Below are positions 1-11,666 of a stretch of 64,000 nt of DNA, piece after piece. The stretch lies in NCBI GenBank assembly GCA_036023115.1, contig JAYKKT010000088.1, forward strand, positions 3,260,501-3,324,500. Reading direction: 5' to 3'. A program made the translations under genes and the position numbers. Position 1 is the first letter of the stretch; every line of letters begins with the position of its first letter. Under the pieces are notes generated by a model. That model had not been told where the DNA came from. It was given only the letters and a program-made list of their open reading frames with translations, and ran no database searches. This DNA comes from Brasenia schreberi. Its lineage: Eukaryota > Streptophyta > Magnoliopsida > Nymphaeales > Cabombaceae.

Positions 1-28
1 CCAAACAAAAATTCTAGATCCGCCACTG
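1..28. repeat. Terminal end of a hAT-like MITE (CAGTGGCGGATC family)
   Basis: The window opens inside a short element ending in TCTAGATCCGCCACTG. The same end recurs near 15095, 16467, 17347, 46385 and 61167. A complete copy at 46223-46385 has an 8-bp target duplication, which points to the hAT superfamily. Only the right end is inside the window. Confidence 0.45.
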
Positions 29-260
29 ACTACTCGGCCGTCCGGTAAGGCTTAACATTGCTCACGAAAGGGGAGGAGGATACACTCCAATCAGCGGGTA
101 ATAGAAAGCTTCTCACTTAACTAATGAGCTGACAAGTTACAATTTCAATCTTTGATCCACTGTTACGATCTCCATTTATTGAGTGTGAGATTTTCTTTAA
201 TCTATTCTTCAACAAATTCTGAAAAGCGTACTGATTTTTAATTTGTTCTCGTTAACAGCA

Positions 261-481
261 AGGAGAGGCCTTTCCGAAAGCCTAGTAAATCGAACACCAT
301 CTTTATGAAAGGTTTTGATAAGTCTCTTGAGGAGGATCAGGTTAGTCATAATTGAACTTCAACATATCTCGATATTGTTTCCATTTATCCTAACTTTTAT
401 GCTTTTGAATTTTGTTCATATATGGAGCAATCTACGAGAATATTTTGGAGGATGCGGAGAAAATAGCACTTTGTGTAACGT
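261..481 (+). pseudogene. Nucleolin-like RRM gene fragment, two exons, cut by copia LTR
   Basis: After an acceptor-like TAACAG, about 261-342 encodes a stretch with SNTIFMKGFDKSLEEDQ, followed by a GTTAGT donor. About 419-481 then encodes SNLREYFGGCGE. Joined, these resemble the start of RRM2 of plant nucleolin (TIFV-x-GFDKSLGEDE, then HFG-x-CGE), an RNA-binding nucleolar protein of rRNA synthesis. The second exon lacks a clear AG acceptor and has Trp where Arg is usual. It stops where the copia LTR begins at 482. No continuation was recognised after the 3' LTR. Upstream exons, if any, lie outside the window. The identification rests on about 45 residues recognised by eye. It may be a broken gene or a captured or duplicated fragment. 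Confidence 0.55.
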
Positions 482-822
482 TGAGAAACGACCATTCTCG
501 ACATGCATATCCAAGAAAAACAACTAGTCTGGTTAGCCATTTTTCATGGAGTTGTTAGTGAAACCACTAGATAAGGGCTTCAAAATGGAAAGCCCAATCC
601 ATGAATCCAGAAAGGTTGGAGCCAGGCGTTGCTCTATAAATTCAAAGCAACACAATAAACAAAACACACACTCAGCTAAAAAAACACAAAGACTCCTTGA
701 GAATCCATTTGTAAGTAACCGAAAAAATACATACCACTCTTCATCATGTTTCCTCTTCTCCCTTTGGATTAGAAGGACCGTTGCTATTGCTTTGTTGCTG
801 TGAGGACTGAAATATTTCAACA
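482..822 (+). repeat. 5' LTR of copia element
   Basis: It starts TGAGAAACGACC and ends near TTCAACA. The matching 3' copy is at 6044. It contains a TATA-like CTCTATAAATTC near 631-645, which is conserved in the other LTR and is probably the element's promoter. The end is set by the primer site two bases downstream. Confidence 0.75.
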
Positions 823-823
823 C

Positions 824-835
824 TGGTATTAAAGC
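824..835 (+). promoter_or_regulatory. Primer binding site (initiator Met-tRNA type)
   Basis: TGGTATTAAAGC resembles the plant copia consensus TGGTATCAGAGC with two changes. It lies directly after the 5' LTR. Confidence 0.65.
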
Positions 836-1104
836 GAGGTTCCTGGAAAAATAGGTACCTGGAAAAATAGGTACGCTTGTTAATTCTAGAAATGAGAAAA
901 ACTAAAAATAAAATGAGAAAGGGAAAGGAGACTCCATGGGCTACTAGAAGCTGGTAAGCCAAACAAATTCGCCATCTCATCAAACAGATCTGCTTGGCCT
1001 ACGAAGCTAATTGTTTTCCTGATTATCGAAAGCCATTTCACAACCTGAGAGAGTCAAACAGAATACAAAACTGAGGTCGGCCGAAGTTAACAAAAACCGA
1101 AAAA

Positions 1105-1260
1105 GGGAAGAAAAAAGAAGAAGGGAAGAGCCAGACGGACATCCCGCCAGAAGTCAAGAGCCAGACAAATACCACGTCGAAAGGAAAGAGCCAGGCAAAC
1201 ATCTCCATTAGAAGGGGAAGAGTCAGACATACCCACCAGGAGGAAGGAGCCCGACACCCC
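1105..1260 (+). repeat. Leader minisatellite of copia element
   Basis: About four imperfect units of 33-37 bp share the core AAGAGCCAGAC. They lie in the untranslated leader between LTR and gag. A related 37-bp array, with the same sense relative to the element, occupies the leader of the other copia element (26992-27145 and 29646-29871). Confidence 0.5.
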
Positions 1261-2074
1261 CTCCCGATGCTCTCTTTCTCTCGTTATTTCCCTCCCTCTC
1301 TCTCTCTCTCTCTTTTTCTTGAATTTTTGAAAATCATGTATTTTAGAAAACCGCTTCGGGTAGTAAATTGAAAAGTTTGTTCCGCCCCTAGGTGGTTTTT
1401 TAATTTACAGTCTATCATGGGGTAAATTTACCAAAAAAGTTTAAAATTTTTAAGTAAAAATACTATTTTACCCCAAAAAGAGTGAAAGGATATTTTTGCC
1501 TTCTAGCAGTTTATAAAAATTATGAAATATCGGTCTATGAAATTACACTGTTACCCCTGAACGAGCGTAATTTCATAGGTTTGTTACTATATAAAAAGAC
1601 ATTACTGCTCCTTGTCTTTAAGAAAATTTATAGATTAAGACTATGGGACAAAATTAATGTCGTACACTCGATCAATCAAGAATTTTACTAAAAAATCAAG
1701 TATAATTTTACTGTTATACCCTAGGTCTTTTTGAATTATTATAAAACCAGACAAATGTGTAAAATTTCTAGTTTGCTCTGAATAAATTTTGGAAAATTAT
1801 AGTGATAGAAAATTTGGAAAAAATACATATTTGTCCCTAAACTGGTTCAGAAAATAATAGAATCAAGTTATGAAAAACTCAAAGATGATACTTAAAATAT
1901 GTCTGAAATTACTTTTAAGTACAATGAGTTATTTTTAGTTCAGTAGATGGATATTCTACATTTTACATTTTAATAGTTGACTATTTGTTATATGTTGCTT
2001 GTTGTATATTTTTCTTTTAGATCGTCTGATTGTTATTTTTGTCAAAAACATAAAAATGAACTCTAGAATATGTG

Positions 2075-5000
2075 TATCCGAATTGGCAAAAATGGAGAAA
2101 TTAAATGGTGTTAATTTTCAAACATGAAAAAGAATAACCATGTTGACTCATACTGGAACGTGTAGATCATGTGCTAAGAGAAACTACACGACAACTACCC
2201 CCTGATGCAATTGAGCAATAAAAGAAAATATATAAAATATTTCTAAAAGATACATGATCGCAAGAACTATCATGTTAACATACATGGAGGATGATTTTAT
2301 TAGGTTACTTGAAGAATATGAGACCGCAAAAGAACTGTTTGAGTTAATAATAGGTAAGTATAACACTACACCTAAACTTTATATCCAACTATTACTACCA
2401 AAATATAACTCCTATAAAATGAAAGAAGGAGATAATGTAATAGAACATGTTAACCATATGCCAATAATGGCAAGAAACTTAGTTGTAGCCAAATCAATCA
2501 TCCTAGAACCAATACAAATATCCATAATGCTAATCAGTCTTCCCCATCATGAAACATGGTCATTACTGCCCTTAGGCTAGGGGTTGAAACAAACCTTTAT
2601 AATTACCCCTCAAATTAGCAATCGAATAAGAGCATATGAATAAAAATAAAAAGAATAAATTGCTAGTAATTCAAGATGAGATAGGGTCAAACTCTAAAGC
2701 AAACTAGAAAAAAAATAAATCAAACAAGAATTTTGACAACAATAACAAAAAGAGCGATCAATCTTTAAAGAAAACAGAAGAAACTGCTTCTGAAGTCAAG
2801 TGCTTCAGTTACGAGAAAATATGACACTATAAGAGAGATTGCCACAACAAGAACGGTAAAAACACCTAACAAAATAAATAATCGGAGAAGTATGACATAA
2901 TTTGTATTGTATCTAAATAGTTGTATATGGATCGCCTGGTAAATGACTGGTAGATTGACTTTGGAGCAACAAGATATATTTCGAAGAAAAAAAATGGGTA
3001 TAGATATAAAAGAATACAAAGTAGGAGAACATAGTGTGTATATGAGAAATAACATATTTTCAGACATTCTTGCAATAGAGTCCTTTAGGATTCATGTAAA
3101 AGGCATACTGAATATATTGACTGATGTGTTAATTATGTCGTCAGTAATGCACAATTTGATTTCGATCCCTGCCTTGATTAAGAAGGACTTTGAAGTCAAG
3201 TTTGTTCCTAGCAAAGTGATAGTAGGGAAACATGAGAGAATATTCTTCTCTAGTCAATTTGATGTTGAATATATTTTCTTCAAATTGAATATAAATGAAA
3301 CCGAAGGTTCTTTTGTTTATATTGATTGTGCCTTTAATGTTGATAAAAATGTGTGGCATAAACACCTAGGGTACGTAAGTTTGAAAAAATTGAGGAAGTT
3401 ATCCGACTTTGACTTATTACAAGGATTTAAAGAAAATACTTTTAATAAGTGTGAAGTATAAGGGAAAATGAAAAAAAAAAACATTTTCAAAGGAAATAAC
3501 AAGGGCAATAATCTTGTTGAAAATCATTTACACTGATTTATATGGACCCTCTAGAGTAAGATCACATGGATGAAAGGTTTATTTTATAACCTTTATCGAT
3601 GGATACTCGAGATACACATACATATATCTCTTAACACTTAAATATAAGACACTTGAAGTTTTTAAAGAATATAAGCAGGAAGTTGAGAACCAACTAAGAC
3701 ATATAATCAAAATCTTGAGATCAGATACAGGTGGACAGTACACCTCTGCAAAATTTTCAGAATTCTATAGACTTTGGTATTATAAAGCAAAATACAATGC
3801 CTACGATACCTCAAAAGAATAGTGTACCAGAAAGATATAATATCTCCTTATTGAATATGACAAGGTCTATGTTAATAGATGCTTATCTTCAAAGAGTATT
3901 TTGAAGAAAGCACTAAATATAATTGTATTTATACTTAATAGAGTATCATGTAAAGTTGTATTCTCTATACTATATGAGATATGGTTTAAAAAAGAAATAA
4001 ACCTAAGTCATCTCAAGAGGTGTGGATCTATCGCTCATGTGAAGATCCTTAACCAGTCTAGAGATAAGCTAGACAGTAGATCCTTTAGATGTATATTTAT
4101 TGGATATCCTATCAATTTTATCATAAGAACCATGGACTGATAGAAAGCAGGGATGCTAAATTCTTAAAGGGCACTAAGAATGACATTATTAAAAATGGTG
4201 ATAAGTATGTTGACGATCTAGTAGATCGTGATCAATCATCATTTAAACCTATAGATGAGCTTCATGATCAAACTGAAACTTTAAGTAGATACAAAAGACA
4301 TAGGGTCATACCATCTTACTTAAAGGATTATCATATTTATCTTACAGAAGAAGTGTGCAATTCGGTAGATTTAGATGATCTGACTGATAACTTGACATAT
4401 CAGTAGGCTATTGACTTATATGAATCTTCAGACTGGGAAAAAACTATGGATGAAGAAATTGAATCTATTAAAAAAAATAAAGTCTGGGAATTAACTAATT
4501 TGCCAAGAAGAAAAGCTATAGGCTGTAAATGGGTTCTCAAAAAGAAATATAAGGTCGATGAAATAATCGATTAGTTTAAAGTGTGGTTGGTTGCAAAGAG
4601 TTTTTCGCAGAAGAATGTGATAGATTATGTTGAAACATATTTTCCTTTTGCGAAATTTATATCCATAAGAATAATCTTGGCGATATAAGCATATTATGAT
4701 TTGAATTTAAATAAGTTAGATGTAAACACTGATTTTCTAAATAGAGATTTAGATGAAATCATATATATGTAACAACTAGATGGATATATTGTTAAAGGCC
4801 AAGAAGATAAAGTATATAGGTTGAAAAGATTCCTATATGGCCTTAAAGAGTTACCTCATCAATGGTATTTAACTTTTCAAAATGTCATTCTTGAACTTGG
4901 GTTTGTGGTTAATAATGTTGACTACTTTGTGTATGTTTAGAATAATGAGAGTCACTTTGTCATTCTATCGCTATATGTAGATGACATATTATTGACTGAA

Positions 5001-5909
5001 AATGGCGATGAGATGATTGTCAAAACCATGTCATTGTTAAACTCAAGGTTTGAAATTAAGGATATGGGATAGGCATCCAATATCCTCGGAATAAAGATTT
5101 CTTGAGACAGAGAATTTAAACTCTTATGCCTAGGTGAAAAGAGATATATAGGTTATATTCTCAAGAAGTTTAAAATAGGTTAATGCAAGCATGCAACTAC
5201 ACTCATTGTGAAAGAGGTCAAACAAAGTAAGCTTGATTGTCCTAGTGAGGGAGATAACAAGCCTAATGTTTCTTATGTGCAAGTTGTTGCTAGCTTGATG
5301 TATGTTATAATATGTATAATACCTCATATGAGCTTCATTATTAGTATTGTAAGTAGATATCAAAGTAATTCTGGTTGACAATATTGGATAATTGTGAAAA
5401 AGATTCTAAGATATCTCAAAGGAACAAAAGACTTGAAACTTTGCTTTAAATCAGATGAACTGAAAGTGGTAGGATAATCAAATGTGGACTTTATTGGGAG
5501 CAAAGATGACAACAAATTAACCTTGGGTCAAATATTTTTATTTGGAGGTGGAGTTGTTTCTTTGGCATATAAAAAACAGTGTTGTATAACTTTACATACA
5601 CACGAGACTGAGTATGTGCCTTGTTGTATGCCTACAATGAGTATCGTTTGGATAAGTCGCTTCATATATGATTTAAAGATGGATATAGCCAACGAGCTGG
5701 TTGTCATTTATTGTGACAACAATGTAGCAATTACTCTGATCAAGAGCAGAGCTGATAACTCCAAAAGCAAGCATATAATGGTTAAATACCAATATGTTCA
5801 TGATATGGTTATAAAAAAGAAAATATTCATCTCATATATGACAACTAATGATATGTTGGCAGACCCCTTGACTAAAGACATGTTTGAGATATGTTTGATT
5901 GTTGTGTAG
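2075..5909 (+). pseudogene. Copia gag-pol, multiply disrupted
   Basis: Visible in order are the following. Gag begins near 2090 and has its longest open piece at 2254-2580. A zinc knuckle near 2796-2845 is broken: its second Cys is Tyr and a stop follows. A protease near 2950 has DFGA in place of DSGA. The GAG-pre-integrase region lies at 3310-3460 (WHKHLGYVS), with integrase from about 3530 and its C-terminal part at 3901-4400. Reverse transcriptase spans about 4440-5180 with an intact YVDD at 4973-4984. RNase H spans 5484-5909, ending in the usual DMLADPLTK motif. Many in-frame stops (for example TAG for Trp near 4938) and frameshifts mean no functional polyprotein. Confidence 0.85.
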
Positions 5910-6024
5910 GTAAAAAACCACACAACGGGTAATGATGGTAATAACAATCATAAATGACAAGACTAGAGAAACTCACAAAAGTGAAAGGAAAACCCAGTAT
6001 GTCAGATAATTTGGCTCGAATGTT

Positions 6025-6035
6025 AAAGTGGGAGA
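6025..6035 (+). promoter_or_regulatory. Polypurine tract
   Basis: AAAGTGGGAGA, a typical copia plus-strand primer, lies nine bases before the 3' LTR. Confidence 0.6.
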
Positions 6036-6043
6036 TATAATAT

Positions 6044-6378
6044 TGAGAAACGACCATTCTCGACATGCATATCCACGAAAAATGATAGACCGGCTATCTA
6101 GCCATTTTTTGTGGAGCTGTTACTGAAACCACCAAATAAGGGGTCCAAAAATGGAAAGCCCAGCCTGAGAATCTAGAGAGGTTGGAGTCAGGTGCTCCTC
6201 TATAAATTCAGAGCAGCGCACTAAACAAAACACACACTGAGATAAAAAAATACAAAGACTCTTCCTTGGAAATCCGTCGGTGGGTAACCGAAAAATACAT
6301 ACCTGTCTTCGTCCTATTTTCTCTTCTCCTTTTGGCTCCAAAAAAGGAGCATTGCTGCAAGGACTGGAATATTCAACA
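6044..6378 (+). repeat. 3' LTR of copia element
   Basis: Direct repeat of 482-822. It carries the conserved CCTCTATAAATTC TATA-like site near 6199-6212 and ends near TTCAACA. Confidence 0.75.
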
Positions 6379-6806
6379 CTTTGATCCTTGTATACCTCGT
6401 TTGCAGGTTTGCCTACATAGATTTTACGTCTTCCCCCTCCTCGAACTCGATTAGAAGGGGTCCTTGTGTGCTTCGGGACACTGGTGGCTTAGACAAAAAA
6501 AAGTATTTTGGCCTTCTATAATTTTAAGGATCTTATGGCTACATTACTTCATGTTTAATAAAAAAGCAGTCGGGAAAAGATGCACTTAATGATGGTTATA
6601 ACCATATGAGTTTTGCTTAATTGTGGCTAACATGGCTGGTTCCTAACTGGCTCGGTAGTTTCAACCCAATCTGACCTAACCCGAATCAGGTTAGAAACTA
6701 GCTGGTTCCTAACTGACATGCATATATGTGTTGTGCGTATGTTATATATGCTTGCCAATGTTATGTACTGCTTTATCCTAATGATTAATCTATGGTTGAG
6801 TTCATT
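6379..6806. other. Intergenic stretch, nothing recognised
   Basis: No coding or structural signal was identified. A short repeated phrase (GCTGGTTCCTAACTGG) occurs twice near 6635-6715. Confidence 0.4.
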
Positions 6807-7076
6807 ACAACAACAACTAAGCCTTTTCCCATACCAGACGGGGTCGGCTACATGGATTCTTTGTTTCCACATATCCCTATCATGTGCCATATTAGCAGTT
6901 AACTCGCAATAAGCTAGATCATTCTTTATTGTTTCTTTCTAATACTTTTGTGGTCGTCCTCTACCTCTTTTAATATTTTCCAAATTTAGTTTTTCTAACC
7001 TTCTTACCGATTCTTCTTTTGATCTTCTTTCTATATATCCAAACCATCTTAAACGATATTCTCTCATTTTATCCTC
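6807..7076 (-). mobile_element. RTE-type LINE, 3' end fragment
   Basis: On the minus strand it encodes the RTE C-terminus ([10 protein letters not shown], then KRGRGRPQK, then MAHDRDMWKQRIHVADPV) and ends in a TTG-repeat tail, read here as CAACAACAA at 6808. It matches the last 270 bp of the element at 50115-53302 and is strongly 5' truncated. It inserted into, or abuts, the gypsy-like relic. The resulting open frame 6939-7412 joins the two. Confidence 0.8.
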
Positions 7077-8373
7077 ATTCTGTGGAGATAACTTGGTCGG
7101 GTGTGGCTCGGTTTCTCCTAATAGGTGGATGATAGGGGGATGGATGCTAGGTGTAACCAAGTGTGCTCTTAGGGGTGGACGACTTGTGTTTATTTGAGTG
7201 CAAAGGGAAAACATGCTTGACCCCTTACACTTTGGAGAGATAGGGATTCCAAGGGAAACCATGATCGGTCCCTTGGTGGATTTATGAAGGTTTATGGCCA
7301 TAGGCTTAGGTTCATGATACAAGCCTAGGCTCGATAAGACTTTTTTATGCATGGTAGGGTTAGGTGTACCTAGGATATTGATGCATGCCTTAGGAGTAAC
7401 TATATCTACCATATTTTGAACTTTATTTTGTTTTTCTTTTTGAAATTACTTTTCTTGGTGCAGGACATTCGATGCACCTCGAAAATCCACATTCTGGGAA
7501 TCATGGAGTGGGTTTGTGGGTGCATGAGTGTGATTCGATGCATCCAATGTATATGAATGAATTATCGATCCTACACTAAGAAGGGGATGATCGAGTAGGG
7601 AGTTTATGGGGAAATGAGTTTCGGACATCCAATGTATAAGCAAGCATCCTTGTAGGCGTCCTCAGGTTGCTCTAGCTCTTGCATGGCTTCGAGCTCCCGT
7701 GGCTTTGTGAGGTCTTGGCTTTCATCTTCCAAGCTTACGTGTGTGCAACACTCATTCTCTTGTGAAACTTGTGAAATATGTGGGATGATGCTCAAGGGAT
7801 TAGAACCCATCGAAGCAAATATTTGTGAAGTGATGTGGATCTCACGCCCCATTCTACTTGTGTGCCTAGAAATGTGGATCTCACTTTTGATTTTTGGAAT
7901 TTCAAAATTTTGTTTTTCAAATGTTTTTGATTTTTGAAGTTTTTCCAATTTTTTTTTATCTTTTCAAACATAAGAAATTATTTTCTATTTTTCCATGAAA
8001 AATGGGATGCTTGGAGGATGGGTAAGGTTAGATGATTCAATCTCAACACTTGATGCATTTGAATCTTCATTTCCTTCATCGGATTCTAGGCTCAATTTGG
8101 TTTTTCGGGTATGCTTTTTCTCTCTATGTACCCGAGATGAATTTTCATGGGATCGATGTACCTTAGCTTTTGGCTTAGGGCATCAATTTTTTTCTCCATT
8201 TCCCTCATTATTTCCTTTAGAGAAGCAAGTTTTTCATCTCGGGTTTTAGAGGATTTGGAAAACTGTTTTGAAACATGCGATGAGAATTTCCTCAGCTTCT
8301 TTGCAAATGAATCATCTATGCTTGACATTGTTTTTGAAATCAATTTGTGCAAAAAAGGAGCTATGAACACCAT
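7077..8373 (-). pseudogene. Probable Ty3/gypsy gag-like relic
   Basis: Three minus-strand open pieces (8092-8373, 7604-7948, 7446-7643) follow a gypsy-like leader motif at 8438-8455. The first encodes 93 residues with a short charged, coiled-coil-like helix (EKLASLKEIMREMEKK). No zinc knuckle, protease or polymerase motif was recognised. The assignment rests mainly on the leader motif and on position, so an unrelated non-coding origin is possible. Confidence 0.3.
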
Positions 8374-8437
8374 GATTTTGAAAGCTTGGAATTGGAGATT
8401 TTTTTTACCTAAGTTTGAAGTTTCTCAAGACCCAAAT

Positions 8438-8455
8438 CCCACCGGGCGTGTCAAT
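8438..8455 (-). promoter_or_regulatory. Gypsy-like leader motif next to a primer site
   Basis: The minus strand reads TTGACACGCCCGGTGGGA. This resembles the TTGGCACGCCCGGTGGGAC found just after the 5' LTR of several plant Ty3/gypsy (Tat-lineage) elements. It would place an LTR at higher coordinates and gag at lower ones. Confidence 0.4.
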
Positions 8456-10502
8456 TCTGTAGACATGAAATTTTTACTCTAAGCCTATATAGAGACTTAA
8501 AATGATAATTTCTTATCTACTTGATGCGCGAGCGTGCTAGCTAATTTTCAAAAAGTAGCAAAAGTTTTAATAAATCTGATTTTACTTGACGATTGGGCTA
8601 AGCGAGCTCTTTTCGCTTTAGAACTTCTTGAACCGGTACTCAAGGGTCAGCCTAAGCGCTTAGAAACTTCAATCTTAATAATGATGAACTCCAATTCACG
8701 TGATGATGTGGTGTTTTTCAAAGAATATATGAGATGCACTTAGTTCAAGCATAAAAAATGAATAAGTGCTGGAAAACATAACGTTATACTTTCTAACCTT
8801 ATTTTCCGAATCGATTTAAGTACCTTACAAACCTCCTAAAATCATCAAAATTTAAGAGGACTGAGCCTAAGATGTGTAGGGTCTTTATCACTTTACAAAT
8901 TGCGATTCGGAGTTGTATTAATACAAAATTAAATCTTGGAATTGACTCTACTCAGGCATCCGAAACTGTTCTGTCACAAAAATACATGGACTCAAAGATT
9001 AGCCTATATCTCAGTGCTCCGAGTTCCAAATTTAGTGAATTTGATCTTGATGGAAAAATATGGATGTAAGATTTCCAATGAATTAAAATTCATAAATTTT
9101 GGAGGTCAACAGACAGAGTTATGAGATAAAAACCCAGGCTCTATTCCAAGAAAACAGGTTAGACAGATAGTTAACAGAAATTGTTCCGGTTTTGGACAAT
9201 TTTAGTTATGTGATTGCACGACCCTAAAATTCTTAGAAATTTTATTAGAAGTGGGCCTGTATGTGTAGAACATGTGTGCAAAATTTAGGATCAATTGGAG
9301 TAGAGGTTCGAGAATTAAAAATAAAGCAATCAACATATACAAAGATGATAAAATCCAGTTTCAAATTTTTAAAAACATACGTGATGCAAACTCACACGAA
9401 TTGAAATTGCAACAACACAACATCACGAATTGAAATTGCTGAAAGAAAATGAAGGAAAACATGTATATAAGCTTAAGCATAGAGGAGGGAGAGAGTATAG
9501 AGTGTTATATAAAATATATTGGGGAAGAATCACATAAACAAACACATAGAGTGCATGTGTGAGAATGAAAATTTAGCACCTCTAATCATTATTACAACAT
9601 GCGGGAGGCAAGGCTCCATTAATAAAACCCCTTTCAAATTGAATTAGAGGAGAAGAAGGATTAAAATCAAAGTATAAGAATACTTACAGCTTTCCACCAA
9701 TATGCTGAAAATTCTAAGTATGGAATTCGACCTCCTTCTTCCTTGAATGCCTCCCTCTCACTTGCACTCAATAACCTAGATCTACCCCACTCTCTCACCC
9801 ACCTTACTTCACTCCTTGTAGCCCACGACCTAAAGAAGGTGCAGTAAAGGTTGGTAGTCCCCCTTGTAATGATATGGACCAGCCCTATGTAGGCTGGTTG
9901 CTTGAGTTGGTTTGGCCTTGTCTAGGCTCAATCGGTTGCACCCTCTTGGCCGGCTAAGCATGGTGTGAACTATTGACGTGATTCACATTTTGGCTTGATC
10001 ATATGAGCTGGTTGTAACCTTTCAAATTCAACATTACAAACCCGATTCCTTCCATGATAATCGATCCATCTTAGCCATGTATTTAAACTTGAATTGCCTT
10101 TGTAACTTGATCCATCTGGTGAAGTTGATCTAGTCCATAATTCTGATCCAATTCATCATATCCACTTGTAGTCTTTATCCATTTCTGATAAGCTTCAATC
10201 TTCGTATCTTACTTGCTTTATCTGGATAGGCTTCTGACTCGGTCCATCCTTCGCTTTTGGAATTGGTCTCGATCAGGATTTGGATTGGGTCTCACCTGTT
10301 CGTCTGATTTGCTTTGAAATCCATGGGCTTTTTAACTCGAATTTAAAACCTTTATTTTGAAATGTTCCAAAAAGACTTGATCTTTTAAACAAGTTTTAAA
10401 TTGTTGGGCTTTTCGAAATTGGGAGTTTATAAAGGCTTTAAATTGTTCGGATTTTCAAAATTGAGAGGTTTTGAAAATATTTTTAATTTTGGGTGTTTAA
10501 AA
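8456..10502 (-). other. Non-coding, possibly gypsy LTR or leader sequence
   Basis: No protein of known family was found. If 8438-8455 is the leader motif, the 5' LTR should lie here and end near 8460, with a TATA-like CTCTATATAGG on the minus strand near 8486-8496. No second copy is present in the window, so LTR borders cannot be set. A short phrase ACGAATTGAAATTGC is repeated near 9397 and 9425. Confidence 0.3.
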
Positions 10503-11434
10503 ACATCTCCATCAATTCTTCCATCACTCTGAAAAATTGACCCTAGGTATTTAAAACTTTCCTTTTGGGGATGCAATGTGTGCCAATTTTAATTTCTACG
10601 TCCTCCGAGGTAACCAAATGATCAAACTTACATTCCATATATTCTGTCTTTGTTCTACTAGGTCAGAGGCCTTTGCTTTCTAATGTTTCTCTCCATAGTT
10701 CTAATTTTCTATTAACTTTTTCCTTAGACTCCTCAACTAATACAATGTCATCTGCAAATAACATACACCAAGGCACTTCATCTTGAATATGTTTTGTTAA
10801 CTCATCCATCGCCATTATAAATAAGTATGGACTTAAAGTTGATCCTTGATGTAACCTAATATTAACTTCAAAGAAGTTTGTTATTCCTTCATGAGTCCTC
10901 ACACATGTTTTTGCACCATATTACATGTCTCTTATAACGTTAATATATGTCAATGGGATACCGCTTTTTTCCAAAGTTTTCCAAAGAACCTCCCTCAATA
11001 CCCTATCACAAGCTTTTTCTAGATCAATAAATATCATGTGAAGGTCTTTCTTTTTTGCTCTAAAATGTTCCATAAGACATCTCAAAAGGTGAATCGCTTC
11101 AATAGTAGATCTGCCTGGCATGAATCCAAATTGGTTCTCTGTTGTACTTTATACTTGTCTTAACCTACGTTCAATAATTCTTTCCCATAATTTCATAGTA
11201 TGGCTCATTAACTTGATACCTCGATAATTCGCACAATTTTGAATGTCTCCCTTGTTCTTATATATGGGTATAAGTGTACTTGCTCTCTATTCCTCGGGCA
11301 TCTTTTGGTTTTTTCATATTTCATTAAATAGTCTTGTGAGCCAAGTGATTCCTATTTCTCCTAGTATTTTCTAAACTTCTATAGGAATATTATCTGGTCC
11401 TACCGATTTACCAACCTTCATATGTTTAAGTACC
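10503..11434 (-). mobile_element. RTE-type LINE, internal reverse-transcriptase fragment
   Basis: The minus strand encodes RT segments: [37 protein letters not shown], and [10 protein letters not shown] with both catalytic Asp residues intact. It matches about 51830-52760 of the larger RTE copy. Unlike normal LINE insertions it lacks the 3' end and tail as well as the 5' end. Its upper border coincides with the start of the exon-1 duplicon near 11435. Confidence 0.8.
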
Positions 11435-11504
11435 TCCCACCCTTAGTGATGGTTCAAAGGAGAACAAACTTCTTATTCTTTGTCAAAAGAGGAAGAACTA
11501 GCAC

Positions 11505-11610
11505 AAAGAGTCACTGTTCTCCTGGCTAGGGGTTAACTTAAAACAACCTTCAAGTTGAAGGTCATGAATTGGAGATACCGGAGTGTGCATCTCTCATAGA
11601 TCTGCCTAAC
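11505..11610 (+). repeat. tRNA-derived SINE remnant
   Basis: It contains CTCTCCTGGCTAGG-like and AAGTTGAAGGTCATGA segments that match the A- and B-box region of the SINE family (best copy 42325-42425). It lies just downstream of the orphan exon 1, as the equivalent copies do at 19806, 45385 and 61185. Confidence 0.4.
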
Positions 11611-11666
11611 CTCAACTTACCATGAAAAAAAGAAGGAAAGAACAAACATCAAAGCTCACACATACC

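Larger units (their letters stand above)
482..6378 (+). mobile_element. Ty1/copia LTR retrotransposon, complete ends, degenerate coding region
   Basis: Two similar LTRs (482-822 and 6044-6378) flank a region with the copia order gag, protease, integrase, reverse transcriptase, RNase H. A primer site follows the 5' LTR and a purine tract precedes the 3' LTR. The LTRs differ by many substitutions and small indels, so the insertion is old. Stop codons and frameshifts occur throughout. No convincing target-site duplication was seen. It interrupts the nucleolin-like exon at its left border. Its proteins are closely related to those of the minus-strand element at 22301-30417, although the LTRs of the two differ. 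Confidence 0.85.

Noticed and set aside
468..6385. CACTTTG shared at both flanks as the copia target duplication
   Set aside because: On the left it lies several bases outside the LTR and on the right it overlaps the LTR end. The registers do not agree.
7683..8482. Plus-strand frames at 7683-7937 and 8147-8482
   Set aside because: They overlap minus-strand gag-like frames, have low-complexity composition and match no family.
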